This document shows positions 54,381 to 64,000 of a stretch of 64,000 nucleotides of DNA, in pieces. The notes beneath the pieces are model-generated. The model was not told the DNA's origin, made no database searches, and was given only the letters and a program-made list of their open reading frames with translations. The DNA is taken from the NCBI GenBank assembly GCA_964435165.1, contig CAYSXY010000007.1:7401-71400 (forward strand). Direction: 5' to 3'. A program made the translations under genes and the position numbers. Every line of letters begins with the position of its first letter. The stretch's first letter is position 1. The DNA is from CAYSXY01 sp964435165. Lineage in GTDB: Bacteria > Pseudomonadota > Alphaproteobacteria > Rickettsiales > RI-342.

Positions 54381-55798
54381 TGCCCAAACCTTCCAGCCAC
54401 TATCACTGTCAGCAATGTGGCGGCACGCAAGCGAAGTGGAGCGGCCAATGTGACCATTGCGGTGCATGGGACAGCCTGACAGAAGAGTCTATCGATAGCT
54501 CCACCCCTGCCTTCACGAAGGGTGGGGAGCGTCGTGGCCACGCATTAACCCTCACCTCGCTTGATAAGCTGGGAAAGGAACCGGCTCGATTATCCAGCGG
54601 CCTTGAGGAATTTGACCGGGTGTTAGGTGGCGGCCTGGTACCGGGTGCGGGTATCCTGATCGGCGGCGCGCCGGGCATTGGCAAATCGACATTGCTGTTG
54701 CAGGCGGCGGGGCATATGGGTGCCAGCGGCATAGCTGTGGCTTATTTTTCCGGCGAAGAGTCATTGGGCCAAATTAGCCAGCGCGCCAAACGGCTGGGTC
54801 TGTCGCCCGAACATATTCACTGCGCAGCCACCGCCTCCTGCGATGATATTATCGCCACGCTGGACAAGGCCGATGCACCGCATGTGGCCATTATCGATTC
54901 GATTCAGACCTTACATAGCCGCTCTCTGGATGCCGCCAGCGGCTCGGTCTCTCAGGTACGTGCCGCCGGACAAGCCTTGCTGCATATTGCCAAAAAACGC
55001 CATATTGCAGTGCTGATTGTCGGCCATGTTACCAAAGAAGGCGCGCTTGCCGGGCCACGTGTGCTGGAACATATGGTCGATGTTGTCCTCCAGTTTGAGG
55101 GCGATGGAAGTCACGCTTATCGCCTCTTACGCGGCATGAAAAACCGTTTCGGGCGCACCGATGAAATCGGGGTGTTCAGCATGACAGCCGATGGGCTGGC
55201 TGAAGTTGGCAACCCTTCCGCGCTTTTTCTCACCAAGCGCGATGAAGCGTTGAGTGGTTCTTCTGTGTTTGCCGGCATGGAAGGCACCCGGCCTGTCCTC
55301 GTTGAAATTCAGGCCTTAATCGCTCCCACGCCCATGGCCAATCCCCGCCGGGCCGTGGTGGGGTGGGACAGTGCCCGCCTATCGATGATGCTGGCCGTGC
55401 TTGATGCACGCTGCGGCGTCAGCCTTGCCGAGCGCGATATTTATCTCAATGTCGCGGGTGGCTATCGCATCAAAGAACCAGCGGCAGATCTGGCGGTCGT
55501 CGCCGCATTACTCTCATCGCTGTCTGATATACCTATTCCGCAAGATACCGTGATTTTTGGTGAAATTGGCCTGTCGGGTGAAGTTCGCCCGGTTTCATTC
55601 GCTGAACAGCGGCTTCGTGAGTCGGCTAAGCTTGGCTTCAGTCGCGCCATTTATCCCCGTCAGGCCGCCAGCGGCAATAGCAAGGTCAAAGGCAGCGGCG
55701 TCGATCATATTCATGGGCTGGTCGAACGATTTTATCCGGCTGCTCACACGCGTAAGGAAGCATCTGGAGAGTCGGACGCTATCGATGTGCCCGGCTAA
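54380..55798 (+). CDS. radA: DNA repair protein RadA
   Basis: 472 residues. Zinc finger with cysteines 10, 13, 24 and 27 (HCQQCGG ... CDHCGAWDSL), a RecA-like ATPase (GAPGIGKSTLLLQAAGHM, Walker A; LVIDSIQTL-like AIIDSIQTLHS), the RadA-specific KNRFG motif in GMKNRFGRTDEIGVF and a C-terminal Lon-like domain (VGGYRIKEPAADLAVVAAL-type stretch). Helps branch migration during recombination. Confidence 0.97.
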   Translation: MPKPSSHYHCQQCGGTQAKWSGQCDHCGAWDSLTEESIDSSTPAFTKGGERRGHALTLTSLDKLGKEPARLSSGLEEFDRVLGGGLVPGAGILIGGAPGIGKSTLLLQAAGHMGASGIAVAYFSGEESLGQISQRAKRLGLSPEHIHCAATASCDDIIATLDKADAPHVAIIDSIQTLHSRSLDAASGSVSQVRAAGQALLHIAKKRHIAVLIVGHVTKEGALAGPRVLEHMVDVVLQFEGDGSHAYRLLRGMKNRFGRTDEIGVFSMTADGLAEVGNPSALFLTKRDEALSGSSVFAGMEGTRPVLVEIQALIAPTPMANPRRAVVGWDSARLSMMLAVLDARCGVSLAERDIYLNVAGGYRIKEPAADLAVVAALLSSLSDIPIPQDTVIFGEIGLSGEVRPVSFAEQRLRESAKLGFSRAIYPRQAASGNSKVKGSGVDHIHGLVERFYPAAHTRKEASGESDAIDVPG

Positions 55799-55898
55799 AA
55801 GCACGGCAGCGTTCCCTCTCGAGAAGGCAGTCTTGGAAAAATCTGGCGTAACCGGCTGAAACGCTATAATAAGGCGCGTAGATACGTCATCATTCGCT

Positions 55899-56825
55899 GT
55901 GAAGGTTATGGAAGTTAGCGGATTTCATTTGTTTGATGTGATTGTCCTCAGTGTGATGGCACTATCCGCCATTGCCGCGTTCTTTCGTGGATTTATGCGT
56001 GAAACGCTGTCGCTTACGGCATGGTTGGGCGCGGCACTGGTTGCCTGGCTGACTTTTCCTTATTTCACGCCATTGCTGGAACCTCATATTGGTTCTGAGA
56101 CCTTGCGCAACGGTATTGCCATTACCGTCATTTATATTATTGCGCTCTTAAGCTTTGGTATCCTCAACAGCCAGGTGATGCATCTGGTGCGCAAAGCGGA
56201 TATCGGCGCGTTGGATAAGGCCCTCGGTTTTTTGTTTGGCATGCTGCGTGGCGCCTTCCTCATTTCTCTATGCTACTTAACCTACTCCGTCACTGTTGGT
56301 GGGCGCGATGAACCGGAATGGATTAAGGCATCGCAGACCGGTCGTCTGGTGGAACTTGGCAGTCTGAGCCTGACCAACCTCGCCCCGGAATGGACAGGAG
56401 AACTTCGCAAACTCAGTGACAATCTTACCGGGAATATTGAGGCGAGCCGTATTCCAGCGGATCTGGCGCGCAGCGAATTGCAGCCTGGTGAACGTCAGAC
56501 ATTGGAGCAGATGGTCAGGGCGGTGCCTTTATCTCAACTGCCCAAAGATGTGGAGCCAGACCCGGAACGACGAACGGTGCGCGATTTATTGCGTATCTTA
56601 GACGTCTATCGTGATTTATACGACCGTGGTGACGGTGCGCGCATGGCTGGCGACATCACCCCGGAAGCATTAGGATCACTCGGCCAGGAGCTACGCAACC
56701 TGCGGCTGGATCGTGTCACCCCAGATGCTGGTGATGCACCACCCGTCGCGGAGCGGACACAGCCACGCGACAGCCGCGAGACGGAACTTGAGCGTTTTCT
56801 CAATCAATTTAAGGAGACCGAATGA
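55899..56825 (+). CDS. CvpA family membrane protein
   Basis: 308 residues. Four membrane helices in residues 1-125 (FDVIVLSVMALSAIAAFFRG, LTAWLGAALVAWLTF, LRNGIAITVIYIIALLSFGI, GFLFGMLRGAFLISLCYL) with the CvpA pattern FFRGFMRETLSL and DKALGFLFGMLRG. A long soluble C-terminal part with charged residues (about 130-308) is unusual in length. CvpA lies before purF in many bacteria and its role is unclear. GTG 55899 or ATG 55908 may be the start. It overlaps purF by four bases. Confidence 0.88.
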   Translation: MKVMEVSGFHLFDVIVLSVMALSAIAAFFRGFMRETLSLTAWLGAALVAWLTFPYFTPLLEPHIGSETLRNGIAITVIYIIALLSFGILNSQVMHLVRKADIGALDKALGFLFGMLRGAFLISLCYLTYSVTVGGRDEPEWIKASQTGRLVELGSLSLTNLAPEWTGELRKLSDNLTGNIEASRIPADLARSELQPGERQTLEQMVRAVPLSQLPKDVEPDPERRTVRDLLRILDVYRDLYDRGDGARMAGDITPEALGSLGQELRNLRLDRVTPDAGDAPPVAERTQPRDSRETELERFLNQFKETE

Positions 56826-58309
56826 TCGTTCACTCACCGGCCGCTCAAACCTACGAGGAAGCGGATGCCTTTCGTGACGAATGCGGGGTCTTCGCCGTCA
56901 GCCATATTGATGAAGCAGCGGCGCTCATCTCACTTGGTCTGCACGCCTTGCAGCATCGTGGGCAGGAGGCGGCAGGCATCGTTACATGGGATGATGCTCA
57001 ATTTTATTCTCATCGGGCCCTTGGCGAAGTCGGTGAGGAGTTCAATACACCAGATGTGATCAGCCATCTGAAAGGTCATAGCGGCATTGGCCATGTTCGC
57101 TATTCTACGACGGGCGAACCTTTATTGCGAAATGTGCAGCCTATTTTTGCCGAGCTGGAATTTGGCGGCCTGGCTGTCGCGCATAATGGCAATTTGACCA
57201 ACGCGCTGACATTGCGTCATGAACTGGTGCGTCGTGGCTGTATTTTTCAATCCACCATGGATTCCGAAACCATCATTCACCTGGTAGCCATCAGTAACAA
57301 AGAGACCGTGACCGAGCGGCTTATCGATGCGCTCTCTCAGATTGAAGGAGCCTATTCCATTGTCGCCATGAGCGATGATATGGTGATCGGCGTGCGTGAT
57401 CCCTATGGCGTTCGGCCCTTAGTGCTTGGCCGTCGCGATGATTCCTATGTACTGGCATCCGAGACCTGCGCCCTGGATATTATCGGGGCGGAAAAGGTAC
57501 GCGATGTTAAACCAGGAGAAATGGTGGTGCTGAAAGGCAATCACTTTACCAGTATGATGCCTTTCCAACAGGTCAAACCGCGCTTTTGTGTTTTTGAATA
57601 TATTTATTTTGCCCGCCCCGACAGCGTGCTGGAAGATAAAAGCGTCTATGCCGCACGCAAGCAAATTGGCATGGAGTTAGCCAAGGAACATCCGGTGGAG
57701 GCCGATATTGTGGTTCCCGTCCCTGATTCCGGCGTGCCGGCGGCCATTGGCTATGCGGAGGCATCGCACACGCCATTTGACCTGGGGATTATCCGTAATC
57801 ATTATGTTGGGCGCACTTTTATCGAGCCGACACAACAGATTCGCAATCTCGGTGTGCGGCTGAAGCACAATGCCAACCCACTGTTTGTGAAAGATCGGCG
57901 TGTCGTGCTGATTGATGACTCGATTGTTCGTGGCACGACATCACGCAAAATTGTCGCCATGGTGCGCGATGCCGGCGCACGCGAAGTGCATATGCGCATA
58001 GCCAGCCCGCCCACCACACATGCCTGTTTCTACGGCGTCAATACACCCTCACGCGAGGAATTGTTAGCGGCGAATCACACCGTGCCGGAGATGGCCGAAC
58101 TGATTGGCGCAGATAGTTTGGCGTTTATCTCTCTGGATGGGCTATATCGCGCCATGGGTGAAGCAAAGCGCCTGAATGACAGCCCACAATATTGCGATGC
58201 CTGTTTCAGTGGCGATTATGCGATTACGCTGACGGATCACCATAACGGCAAAGCCAGCGGCAACCGGCCGGAGCACGCCATCTCTCGTATGCGAGCACTG
58301 CGCTCATGA
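56822..58309 (+). CDS. purF: Amidophosphoribosyltransferase
   Basis: 495 residues; first step of purine synthesis, using PRPP and glutamine. The nucleophile Cys is at about 21 (RDECGVFAVSHID) after a short propeptide that must be cut off. Downstream are LHALQHRGQEAAGIVTWDD, the PRPP loop VVLIDDSIVRGTTSRKIV, and the cysteines of a [4Fe-4S] cluster (RFCVFEYIYF, PTTHACFYGV, CDACFSGDY), so it is the Bacillus-type oxygen-sensitive form. Overlaps cvpA and the SDR gene (ATGA on both sides). Confidence 0.97.
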   Translation: MIVHSPAAQTYEEADAFRDECGVFAVSHIDEAAALISLGLHALQHRGQEAAGIVTWDDAQFYSHRALGEVGEEFNTPDVISHLKGHSGIGHVRYSTTGEPLLRNVQPIFAELEFGGLAVAHNGNLTNALTLRHELVRRGCIFQSTMDSETIIHLVAISNKETVTERLIDALSQIEGAYSIVAMSDDMVIGVRDPYGVRPLVLGRRDDSYVLASETCALDIIGAEKVRDVKPGEMVVLKGNHFTSMMPFQQVKPRFCVFEYIYFARPDSVLEDKSVYAARKQIGMELAKEHPVEADIVVPVPDSGVPAAIGYAEASHTPFDLGIIRNHYVGRTFIEPTQQIRNLGVRLKHNANPLFVKDRRVVLIDDSIVRGTTSRKIVAMVRDAGAREVHMRIASPPTTHACFYGVNTPSREELLAANHTVPEMAELIGADSLAFISLDGLYRAMGEAKRLNDSPQYCDACFSGDYAITLTDHHNGKASGNRPEHAISRMRALRS

Positions 58310-59016
58310 TTTCTGCTCTGCACAATGCTGCTGCAAACGCCCAAACGGGTCGCCTGGCCGGGAAAACGGCGCTCATCACCGGGGCATCGCGAGGTATTGG
58401 CGCTGCTGTTGCCGAATGCTACGCAAAAGAAGGGGCGTCGCTGATTCTGACAGCGCGACAAACAAAGGGGCTGGAAGAGACGGATGATGTCATTCGCTCT
58501 TATGGCCAGCAGGCCGCCTTGATTCCGCTTGATCAGACAAAGGGAGAGTCGGTTGATCAGCTTGGACCGACCCTGATGGAGCGCTATGGCAGGCTCGATA
58601 TTCTGGTATTGAATGCGGCGATTCTTGGGGAACTAACCCCTATCACGCACCTGTCTGCCAAGCAGTGGGAAAAGGTCATCGCTACCAATCTGACGGCCAA
58701 TTTTCGTCTGCTGCGCAGCCTGCATCCATTGCTCGCACAAGCTGGAACGGCATATGTGCTGATGGTCACCTCAGGCGTCACACATTCCTATCCTGCCTAT
58801 TGGGGGGCCTACAGTGTCAGTAAAGCCGGGCTGGAAGCACTGGCACTGACCTACCGCGCTGAAGTGGAAGCATTTGGCATCTCAGTTCATATTATCGATC
58901 CCGGGGTGGTACGTACGGATATGCGTGCCAAGGCCTTTCCGGGTGAAGACCCTGACGCTCTGCCTGCACCCGAAGAGATTGTGGATCGCTTTCTCACGCC
59001 GCTATTGGCTGCATAA
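58306..59016 (+). CDS. Short-chain dehydrogenase/reductase
   Basis: 236 residues. Cofactor motif TGASRGIGAAVAE (about 26-38), the NAA of LVLNAAILGELT, catalytic Ser in VTSGVTHSYPAYWG and YxxxK in AYSVSKAGLEALAL. The nearest kin are classical SDR proteins found after purF in alphaproteobacteria. Substrate unknown. Overlaps purF by four bases and is followed after two bases by thrB. Confidence 0.9.
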   Translation: MISALHNAAANAQTGRLAGKTALITGASRGIGAAVAECYAKEGASLILTARQTKGLEETDDVIRSYGQQAALIPLDQTKGESVDQLGPTLMERYGRLDILVLNAAILGELTPITHLSAKQWEKVIATNLTANFRLLRSLHPLLAQAGTAYVLMVTSGVTHSYPAYWGAYSVSKAGLEALALTYRAEVEAFGISVHIIDPGVVRTDMRAKAFPGEDPDALPAPEEIVDRFLTPLLAA

Positions 59017-59018
59017 TT

Positions 59019-59996
59019 ATGGCTGTGTTTACCCCTGTCAGTGAAGCGGATTGCCGCGCGTTTCTCAGTGATTATGATATTGGTGAGCTTGTTTCTTTCA
59101 AAGGCATTGCCGAAGGCATTGAAAACTCAAACTTTCTGCTCACATTGCGCCAGAATGAAAAAGAGACCCGTTATATTCTCACGCTCTTTGAAAAACGCAC
59201 GCCGGAAGCTGACCTGCCCTTTTTTGTTGCATTGATGGATGGGTTGGCAAGGCAAGACATGCCCTGCCCTCAGCCCATTCGTGACAGGAATGGAGATGCG
59301 CTGCAGCGGCTCAACGGCAAACCGGCGTTGATGGTAAGTTTTCTGGAAGGAAAACAGCCATCCGTTATCGCCGAGGATCATTGCCGCCAACTCGGACTGG
59401 CTATGGCTGCCATGCATAAGGCCGGAGCAGCGATAGGAAAAAAACGACGCAATGCCATGGGCATCGACGCATGGGCTGAAATGACAAAAAACCTGCATGG
59501 AAAGGCCAATGAGATCGCCCCCGGAATGGCCGATATGCTGGAAGAGGAACTTACCTATATTTCAACGCACTGGCCGGCACATGCCCCCAAAGCGATCATC
59601 CATGCCGATTTATTTCCGGATAATGTCTTTTTTAGGGATGGTGCATTATCGGGCATTATCGATTTTTATTTCGCCTGCACCGACGTGCGGCTTTACGACC
59701 TTGCGATATGCATCAATGCCTGGTGCTTTGATGGCGAGCATCATTTTTTAGCGAAACACAGCCATGCACTATGCCAGGCCTATGGTAATGCTATGAATAT
59801 TCGTACCGAAGAATGGCAGCATCTGCCGGTACTGTGCCGGGCTGCTGCACTTCGATTTTTGCTCACCCGGTCAATTGACCGGGTATTTCCGCCGGATGAT
59901 GCTCTTGTCACCGCCAAAGACCCTGGTGAGTATCTCGCCAAATTGCGATTTCATCAGCAGGTAGTCGATGCGGATTATTATCGGGGGGCGCTATGA
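59019..59996 (+). CDS. thrB: Homoserine kinase (aminoglycoside-phosphotransferase fold)
   Basis: 325 residues. The kinase-like fold shows [17 protein letters not shown] at the nucleotide end and the catalytic loop [12 protein letters not shown] (Asp of HAD in the role of HxD) followed by [19 protein letters not shown]. This is the alphaproteobacterial type of ThrB, distinct from the GHMP enzyme of E. coli. It makes O-phosphohomoserine for threonine. It overlaps rnhA by four bases, a well-known pair. Confidence 0.95.
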   Translation: MAVFTPVSEADCRAFLSDYDIGELVSFKGIAEGIENSNFLLTLRQNEKETRYILTLFEKRTPEADLPFFVALMDGLARQDMPCPQPIRDRNGDALQRLNGKPALMVSFLEGKQPSVIAEDHCRQLGLAMAAMHKAGAAIGKKRRNAMGIDAWAEMTKNLHGKANEIAPGMADMLEEELTYISTHWPAHAPKAIIHADLFPDNVFFRDGALSGIIDFYFACTDVRLYDLAICINAWCFDGEHHFLAKHSHALCQAYGNAMNIRTEEWQHLPVLCRAAALRFLLTRSIDRVFPPDDALVTAKDPGEYLAKLRFHQQVVDADYYRGAL

Positions 59997-60421
59997 AATC
60001 CGTGACAATTTATACTGATGGCGCCTGTTCGGGCAATCCTGGCCCCGGAGGGTGGGGTGCGCTACTGGAATATGGCGATGCAACCAAAGAACTTTCCGGC
60101 CACGAAGAGGCAACGACAAATAATCGTATGGAACTGCGCGCTGCGATTGAGGCGTTGAATGCACTCACCCAACCGTGCCGCGTGGATTTATACACGGACA
60201 GCCAGTATGTCAAACAGGGTATCGGCGAGTGGATGGCCAAATGGAAAGCCAATGGCTGGCGCACCAGCAGCAAAAAACCGGTGAAAAATCAGGATTTATG
60301 GCAAGCCCTGGATCAGGCGATTAATCGGCATGACGTGCAGTGGCATTGGGTCAAAGGGCATGCTGGCCACCCCGGCAATGAACGGGCCGATCTCCTGGCA
60401 ACGAATGCCATTCAACGTTAG
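59993..60421 (+). CDS. rnhA: Ribonuclease HI
   Basis: 142 residues. The catalytic acids are present: Asp9 in [17 protein letters not shown], Glu47 in [13 protein letters not shown], Asp69 in [12 protein letters not shown], and the Asp in [11 protein letters not shown]. Cleaves RNA in RNA-DNA hybrids. Its stop codon TAG shares bases with the TAA stop of the converging unknown gene. Confidence 0.97.
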   Translation: MKSVTIYTDGACSGNPGPGGWGALLEYGDATKELSGHEEATTNNRMELRAAIEALNALTQPCRVDLYTDSQYVKQGIGEWMAKWKANGWRTSSKKPVKNQDLWQALDQAINRHDVQWHWVKGHAGHPGNERADLLATNAIQR

Positions 60422-60927
60422 GCGACACCAGTTTTGGCGATGGCCTTATCAAGGTCTGAGCCGTGTTTTTGCACGAATTCATCCAGGCGTTGCTGATAAT
60501 AACGCGCCACATCAATCAGCACTTTCACTAATTCCTTTTTACGATATTCGGCAAACTCTGACGTGACGACATCCGCCAGGTCATGGTGTGTATCATAGGC
60601 ATGTTCGGCATCTTCATCAGTGTAATTGGCGTTGGACAGCACTTCAACAACCTCGCGGTACAGGTTCGGTGCGTTGCGCAAATAGGTCAGGAATTTGGCC
60701 TCCGCCTTATTAAATTCCATGATTTTGCCTTTATGATTGATGATCATCTCTAAGGCGATCCAGGCCGGTGTTGCCACTTTGAATTGCTCGCTGTCATCAT
60801 CCGGCTTGCTATGGAGCCGAACGAATTCTTCCCAGGCTACGCGCAAAATACGATATTCAATATCATGGATGATCGATTCGGCATCCTTAAGGATCGCATT
60901 GCCGAAGAGTCCGCCTAATAATGCCAC
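60418..60927 (-). CDS. Hypothetical helical protein converging on rnhA
   Basis: 169 residues, not recognised. Almost entirely helical and charged; no signal peptide or membrane segment is clear. The start [20 protein letters not shown] is mildly hydrophobic; the body contains [37 protein letters not shown] and [20 protein letters not shown], then a short end [13 protein letters not shown]. Good coding character on the minus strand. The stop overlaps the rnhA stop. The function is open; the composition suggests a cytoplasmic protein that forms helical bundles. Confidence 0.72.
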   Translation of the reverse strand: MALLGGLFGNAILKDAESIIHDIEYRILRVAWEEFVRLHSKPDDDSEQFKVATPAWIALEMIINHKGKIMEFNKAEAKFLTYLRNAPNLYREVVEVLSNANYTDEDAEHAYDTHHDLADVVTSEFAEYRKKELVKVLIDVARYYQQRLDEFVQKHGSDLDKAIAKTGVA

Positions 60928-61038
60928 GCTGTTACTCCCTACTGTTGAGCCCTAAAGATTAAATCATTAACCTTAACAGAAGATTAGGGCACTGCTCAAG
61001 ACGATATCATCCTGAATTGTGACAATACGAAATAATGA

Positions 61039-63729
61039 TTATGCCGCTTTTTTCTGGCTTGATGCTCGCTTTGCCTGCTGACTGAGTGCGGCCTGCGCCG
61101 CTGCCAGCCGGGCAATAGGCACGCGATAGGGCGAGCATGAGACATAATCCAGCCCAACCGACTGGCAAAAATGGATGGACGCCGGATCACCGCCATGTTC
61201 ACCGCAAATTCCCAGTTTGATGTCTGGCCGCGTGGCACGACCACGCTCTGCCGCCAATGCAACCAGCTCGCCGACGCCTTCCTGGTCAAGGGAGACAAAT
61301 GGGTCCTGCTCGATAATGCCTTGCTGCTTATATGGCTCGATAAAGCTCGCCGCATCATCACGCGAGATGCCAAAAGTGGTTTGGGTCAGATCATTGGTCC
61401 CAAAACTGAAAAAAGCGCCATGCTCGGCAATCTCACCGGCGCGCAGGGCTGCTCTGGGCAATTCAATCATCGTCCCCACCAGATACTCTACGCGTGCGGC
61501 CATTTCTTCAAACACGGTGCCAGCGACATGATCAATGCGTGCTTTCAGCATTTCCAGTTCTTTGGGGTTCATCACCAGCGGAATCATAATTTCCGGCACC
61601 ACCGAATTGCCACTGGCCAGACTGACTTTGATGGCTGCTTCAAAAATCGCCCGCGCCTGCATTTCATAAATTTCCGGATAGGAAATACCCAGGCGGCAAC
61701 CGCGATGCCCCAGCATCGGGTTTGCTTCTTTCAATGCTGACGTGCGTGTTTTTACTTTGTTCAATGACACGCCCGCTGCACTGGCGACATGCTCCATCTC
61801 TTCCACCGTGTGGGGCAAGAATTCATGCAGTGGCGGGTCAAGCAGGCGAATCGTCACCGGCAGGCCCTGCATAATAGTAAAGAGTGAGACAAAGTCTTCG
61901 CGCTGCATCGGCAGAATTTTATCCAAGGCGGTGCGACGGCCTGCCTCACCATCGGCAAGAATCATCTCCCGCACGGCAGTGATACGATCGGCCTCGAAAA
62001 ACATATGTTCGGTGCGACACAGGCCAATGCCTTCAGCGCCAAACTGACGCGCCGTTTCGGCATCCTGCGGCGTTTCAGCATTGGCGCGCACTTTTAGGCT
62101 GCGCTGTTCATCCGCCCATTGCATCAAGGTTGCAAAATCGCCAGAGAGTTCTGGCTGGAGCGTTGGCACCTCGCCAAGCATCACCTCACCGCTGGCGCCA
62201 TTGATGGTCACAAAATCCCCGGCATTGATACGTTGCCCGGCAGCAGTGAACACGCCTTCTTTCTCGTCAATCGCAATGCCGCCCGCGCCGGAGACGCAGG
62301 GCTTACCCATGCCGCGCGCCACCACCGCGGCGTGGCTGGTCATGCCGCCACGTGCGGTTAAAATCCCTTCCGCGGCGTGCATGCCGTGAATATCTTCCGG
62401 GCTGGTCTCGACACGCACCAGAATCACTTTCTCCCCCTGCCTGGCGGCTTCTTCTGCCGCTTCTGCGGTGAAAACGACGCTGCCGCTGGCCGCACCGGGA
62501 GAGGCCGGCAATCCTTTCGCCACCACTTTTTTCTCGGCATTCGGGTCCAGCGTTGGGTGCAGCAACTGATCGAGCGACGCCGGATCGACACGTAGAATCG
62601 CTTCTTCCTGGCTGATGACCTTTTCATTCACCATTTCCACGGCAATTTTGAGTGCGGCTTTGGCAGTGCGCTTGCCTGAGCGGGTTTGCAACAGCCAGAG
62701 CTTGCCTTTCTGCACGGTGAATTCAATATCCTGCATGTCGCGGTAATGCTGTTCCAGCTTTTGGTAGAGCCGGACTAATTCCTGATAGACCTCCGGCATC
62801 ACTTCTTCCATGGCAGGCAGGTCACCACCTTCTTCCTTGCCGGCAATGGTGATGGGCTGCGGCGTGCGGATACCCGCCACCACATCTTCGCCCTGCGCGT
62901 TGACCAGATATTCTCCATAAAATTGATTTTCGCCGGTGGATGGGTTACGGGTGAAGGCCACGCCCGTGGCACAATCATCGCCCATATTGCCAAAAACCAT
63001 GGATTGCACATTAACGGCCGTACCCCAGCTTTCCGGAATCTGGTGCAGACGGCGATAGGTGATTGCCCGGTTATTCATCCAGGAGGCAAACACTGCGCCG
63101 ATCGCCCCCCATAATTGCTGGCGCACATCCTGCGGAAACACGGCGCCATTTTCCTGCACAATGTCTTTGAATTGCTCAATCAGCTGTTGCCAGTCCTCAG
63201 CGGTGAGTTCCGTATCGAGGGTGATGCCTTTTTCCAGCTTGGCATCTTCAATTTTTTCTTCAAACAGGTAATGGTCGATGCCGAGCACTACATCGCTATA
63301 CATCTGGATGAACCGACGATAGCTGTCATAAGCAAAGCGCGGATTGTTGCTGGCTTTGGCCAGCCCGGCGACTGTTTCATCATTGAGACCGAGATTCAGC
63401 ACCGTGTCCATCATCCCGGGCATGGAGACGCGCGCGCCGGAACGCACGGAGACGAGCAGCGGCTGCGTCGCATCGCCAAAGCGCATACCCACCGCCTGCT
63501 CAATGCGAGCAATGGCATCATTAACCTGTGCTTCCAACCCGTCTGGCATCTGGCGGTTATTGGCGTAATAGGCAGTGCAGACCTCAGTAGAGAGGGTGAA
63601 ACCCGGCGGCACCGGCAGACCAAGCTGGCACATTTCCGCCAGGTTGGCGCCCTTGCCTCCTAAGGTTTCTTTCATTTGCGCATTGCCATCCGCAGCGCCA
63701 TCGCCAAAGTGATAGACATAGGTAGTCAC
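61039..63729 (-). CDS. ppdK: Pyruvate, phosphate dikinase
   Basis: About 896 residues from the GTG at 63729 (MTTYVYHFGDGAADG), which has GAGGG seven to eight bases upstream; an ATG at 63744 adds five residues. It interconverts pyruvate and phosphoenolpyruvate with ATP and phosphate. Domains in order: ATP-grasp (ETLGGKGANLAEMCQLGLPV, SGARVSMPGMMDTVLNLG), swivelling domain with catalytic His in ARGGMTSHAAVVARGMGKPC, and the PEP/pyruvate TIM barrel (MFFEADRITAVREMI, SFGTNDLTQTTFGISRD, with Cys in KLGICGEHGGDPASIHFC). All motifs look intact. Confidence 0.97.
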   Translation of the reverse strand: MTTYVYHFGDGAADGNAQMKETLGGKGANLAEMCQLGLPVPPGFTLSTEVCTAYYANNRQMPDGLEAQVNDAIARIEQAVGMRFGDATQPLLVSVRSGARVSMPGMMDTVLNLGLNDETVAGLAKASNNPRFAYDSYRRFIQMYSDVVLGIDHYLFEEKIEDAKLEKGITLDTELTAEDWQQLIEQFKDIVQENGAVFPQDVRQQLWGAIGAVFASWMNNRAITYRRLHQIPESWGTAVNVQSMVFGNMGDDCATGVAFTRNPSTGENQFYGEYLVNAQGEDVVAGIRTPQPITIAGKEEGGDLPAMEEVMPEVYQELVRLYQKLEQHYRDMQDIEFTVQKGKLWLLQTRSGKRTAKAALKIAVEMVNEKVISQEEAILRVDPASLDQLLHPTLDPNAEKKVVAKGLPASPGAASGSVVFTAEAAEEAARQGEKVILVRVETSPEDIHGMHAAEGILTARGGMTSHAAVVARGMGKPCVSGAGGIAIDEKEGVFTAAGQRINAGDFVTINGASGEVMLGEVPTLQPELSGDFATLMQWADEQRSLKVRANAETPQDAETARQFGAEGIGLCRTEHMFFEADRITAVREMILADGEAGRRTALDKILPMQREDFVSLFTIMQGLPVTIRLLDPPLHEFLPHTVEEMEHVASAAGVSLNKVKTRTSALKEANPMLGHRGCRLGISYPEIYEMQARAIFEAAIKVSLASGNSVVPEIMIPLVMNPKELEMLKARIDHVAGTVFEEMAARVEYLVGTMIELPRAALRAGEIAEHGAFFSFGTNDLTQTTFGISRDDAASFIEPYKQQGIIEQDPFVSLDQEGVGELVALAAERGRATRPDIKLGICGEHGGDPASIHFCQSVGLDYVSCSPYRVPIARLAAAQAALSQQAKRASSQKKAA

Positions 63730-63772
63730 GTGCGCAGCCCTCATTTGGTCGTTTTTTTAATAATGTCGGCTC

Positions 63773-63800
63773 GTTATAGGAATAATTGCTGTAAAAACAA
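63773..63800 (-). promoter_or_regulatory. Possible promoter for ppdK
   Basis: Minus-strand TTGTTT (63800-63795), 16 bases, TATAAC (63778-63773), about 40 nt before the ppdK start. Moderate match only. Confidence 0.35.
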
Positions 63801-63906
63801 ACAGAAAAGGCGGCGCGGCGGCCGAAATACGCGGAAAATGCATGAATAGGTGCAATATAGAGGCTGAGTGAACGTCTTTATACTTAATGGCTTAGCTTTC
63901 GAGGCG

Positions 63907-63924
63907 GGGAGAGAATTCTCTCCC
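63907..63924. repeat. Perfect 18-bp palindrome at the right edge
   Basis: GGGAGAGAA / TTCTCTCCC, perfectly symmetrical, in a noncoding stretch to the end of the window. It may be a terminator hairpin for a gene beyond the edge or an operator; no T-run is evident on either side. Confidence 0.5.
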
Positions 63925-64000
63925 TTCGCCCTGAAGCATGTGATCTTCTAGGTCCTGTTTACGAATAAATTAATATTTATGGTTTATTTCTAACCTTCCA

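Overview
This is a draft-assembly segment (two 100-N scaffold gaps) of an alphaproteobacterial chromosome with moderate G+C content. The assignment rests on gene order: proC / YbjN / ubiK; fabD-fabG-acpP-fabF-mltG; obg-proB-proA-nadD-rsfS-rlmH-gpmI-envC-ctpA; and rpsF-rpsR-DUF2232-rplI followed by dnaB, alr, radA, cvpA, purF and an SDR gene. A type-2 ferredoxin-NADP reductase, a kinase-fold ThrB and an RpoH-type promoter before grpE also fit. I cannot fix the order. The cell makes proline, branched-chain amino acids, threonine precursors, purines, pyrimidines and fatty acids, so this does not look like a strongly reduced endosymbiont. Nearly everything is housekeeping; I see no rRNA, tRNA, CRISPR array, prophage or insertion sequence.

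Layout. 1-1141 (minus): start of proC, a YbjN-type protein, ubiK. 1462-5216 (plus): lgt, a MidA-like methyltransferase, pgeF, ilvE. 5223-7707 (minus): uvrC-pgsA. 7860-13982 (plus): rppH, then a surface-polysaccharide-like group (sulfotransferase, two glycosyltransferases), a stand-alone Hpt protein, folD and a small membrane protein. 14072-18609 (minus): the fatty-acid operon with mltG. 18718-21262 (minus): the most accessory-looking stretch, with a small histidine-kinase-like protein, a large gap-interrupted unknown membrane protein, and a cobalamin riboswitch that has no B12 gene behind it. 21263-22639 (minus): rph-rdgB. 22882-24576 (plus): grpE, rplU, rpmA. 24743-33074 (minus): pyrC and an unknown gene, FNR, ychF, pth, rplY, prs, a Kef-type antiporter. 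33618-44915 (minus): a long run from an Obg-acetyltransferase fusion through proBA, nadD, rsfS, rlmH, gpmI, envC, ctpA and a divergent polysaccharide deacetylase. 45264-47556 (plus): ribosomal operon. 48115-60421 (plus): dnaB, then alr-mlaE-mlaF-virB6-like (overlapping), an S24-like regulator with radA, cvpA-purF-SDR, thrB-rnhA. 60418-63729 (minus): an unknown gene and ppdK.

The most interesting items are: a 48-nt two-hairpin RNA-like repeat found three times, each about 90-125 nt upstream of a minus-strand gene, with structure-preserving substitutions; an orphan cobalamin riboswitch followed by a possible terminator, a 23-codon ORF with a strong ribosome binding site and an unknown membrane protein; an Obg GTPase whose C-terminal domain is a GNAT acetyltransferase; a VirB6/TrbL-like protein translationally coupled to MlaE-MlaF where MlaD would be expected; and an S24-like regulator apparently lacking its catalytic lysine, overlapping radA.
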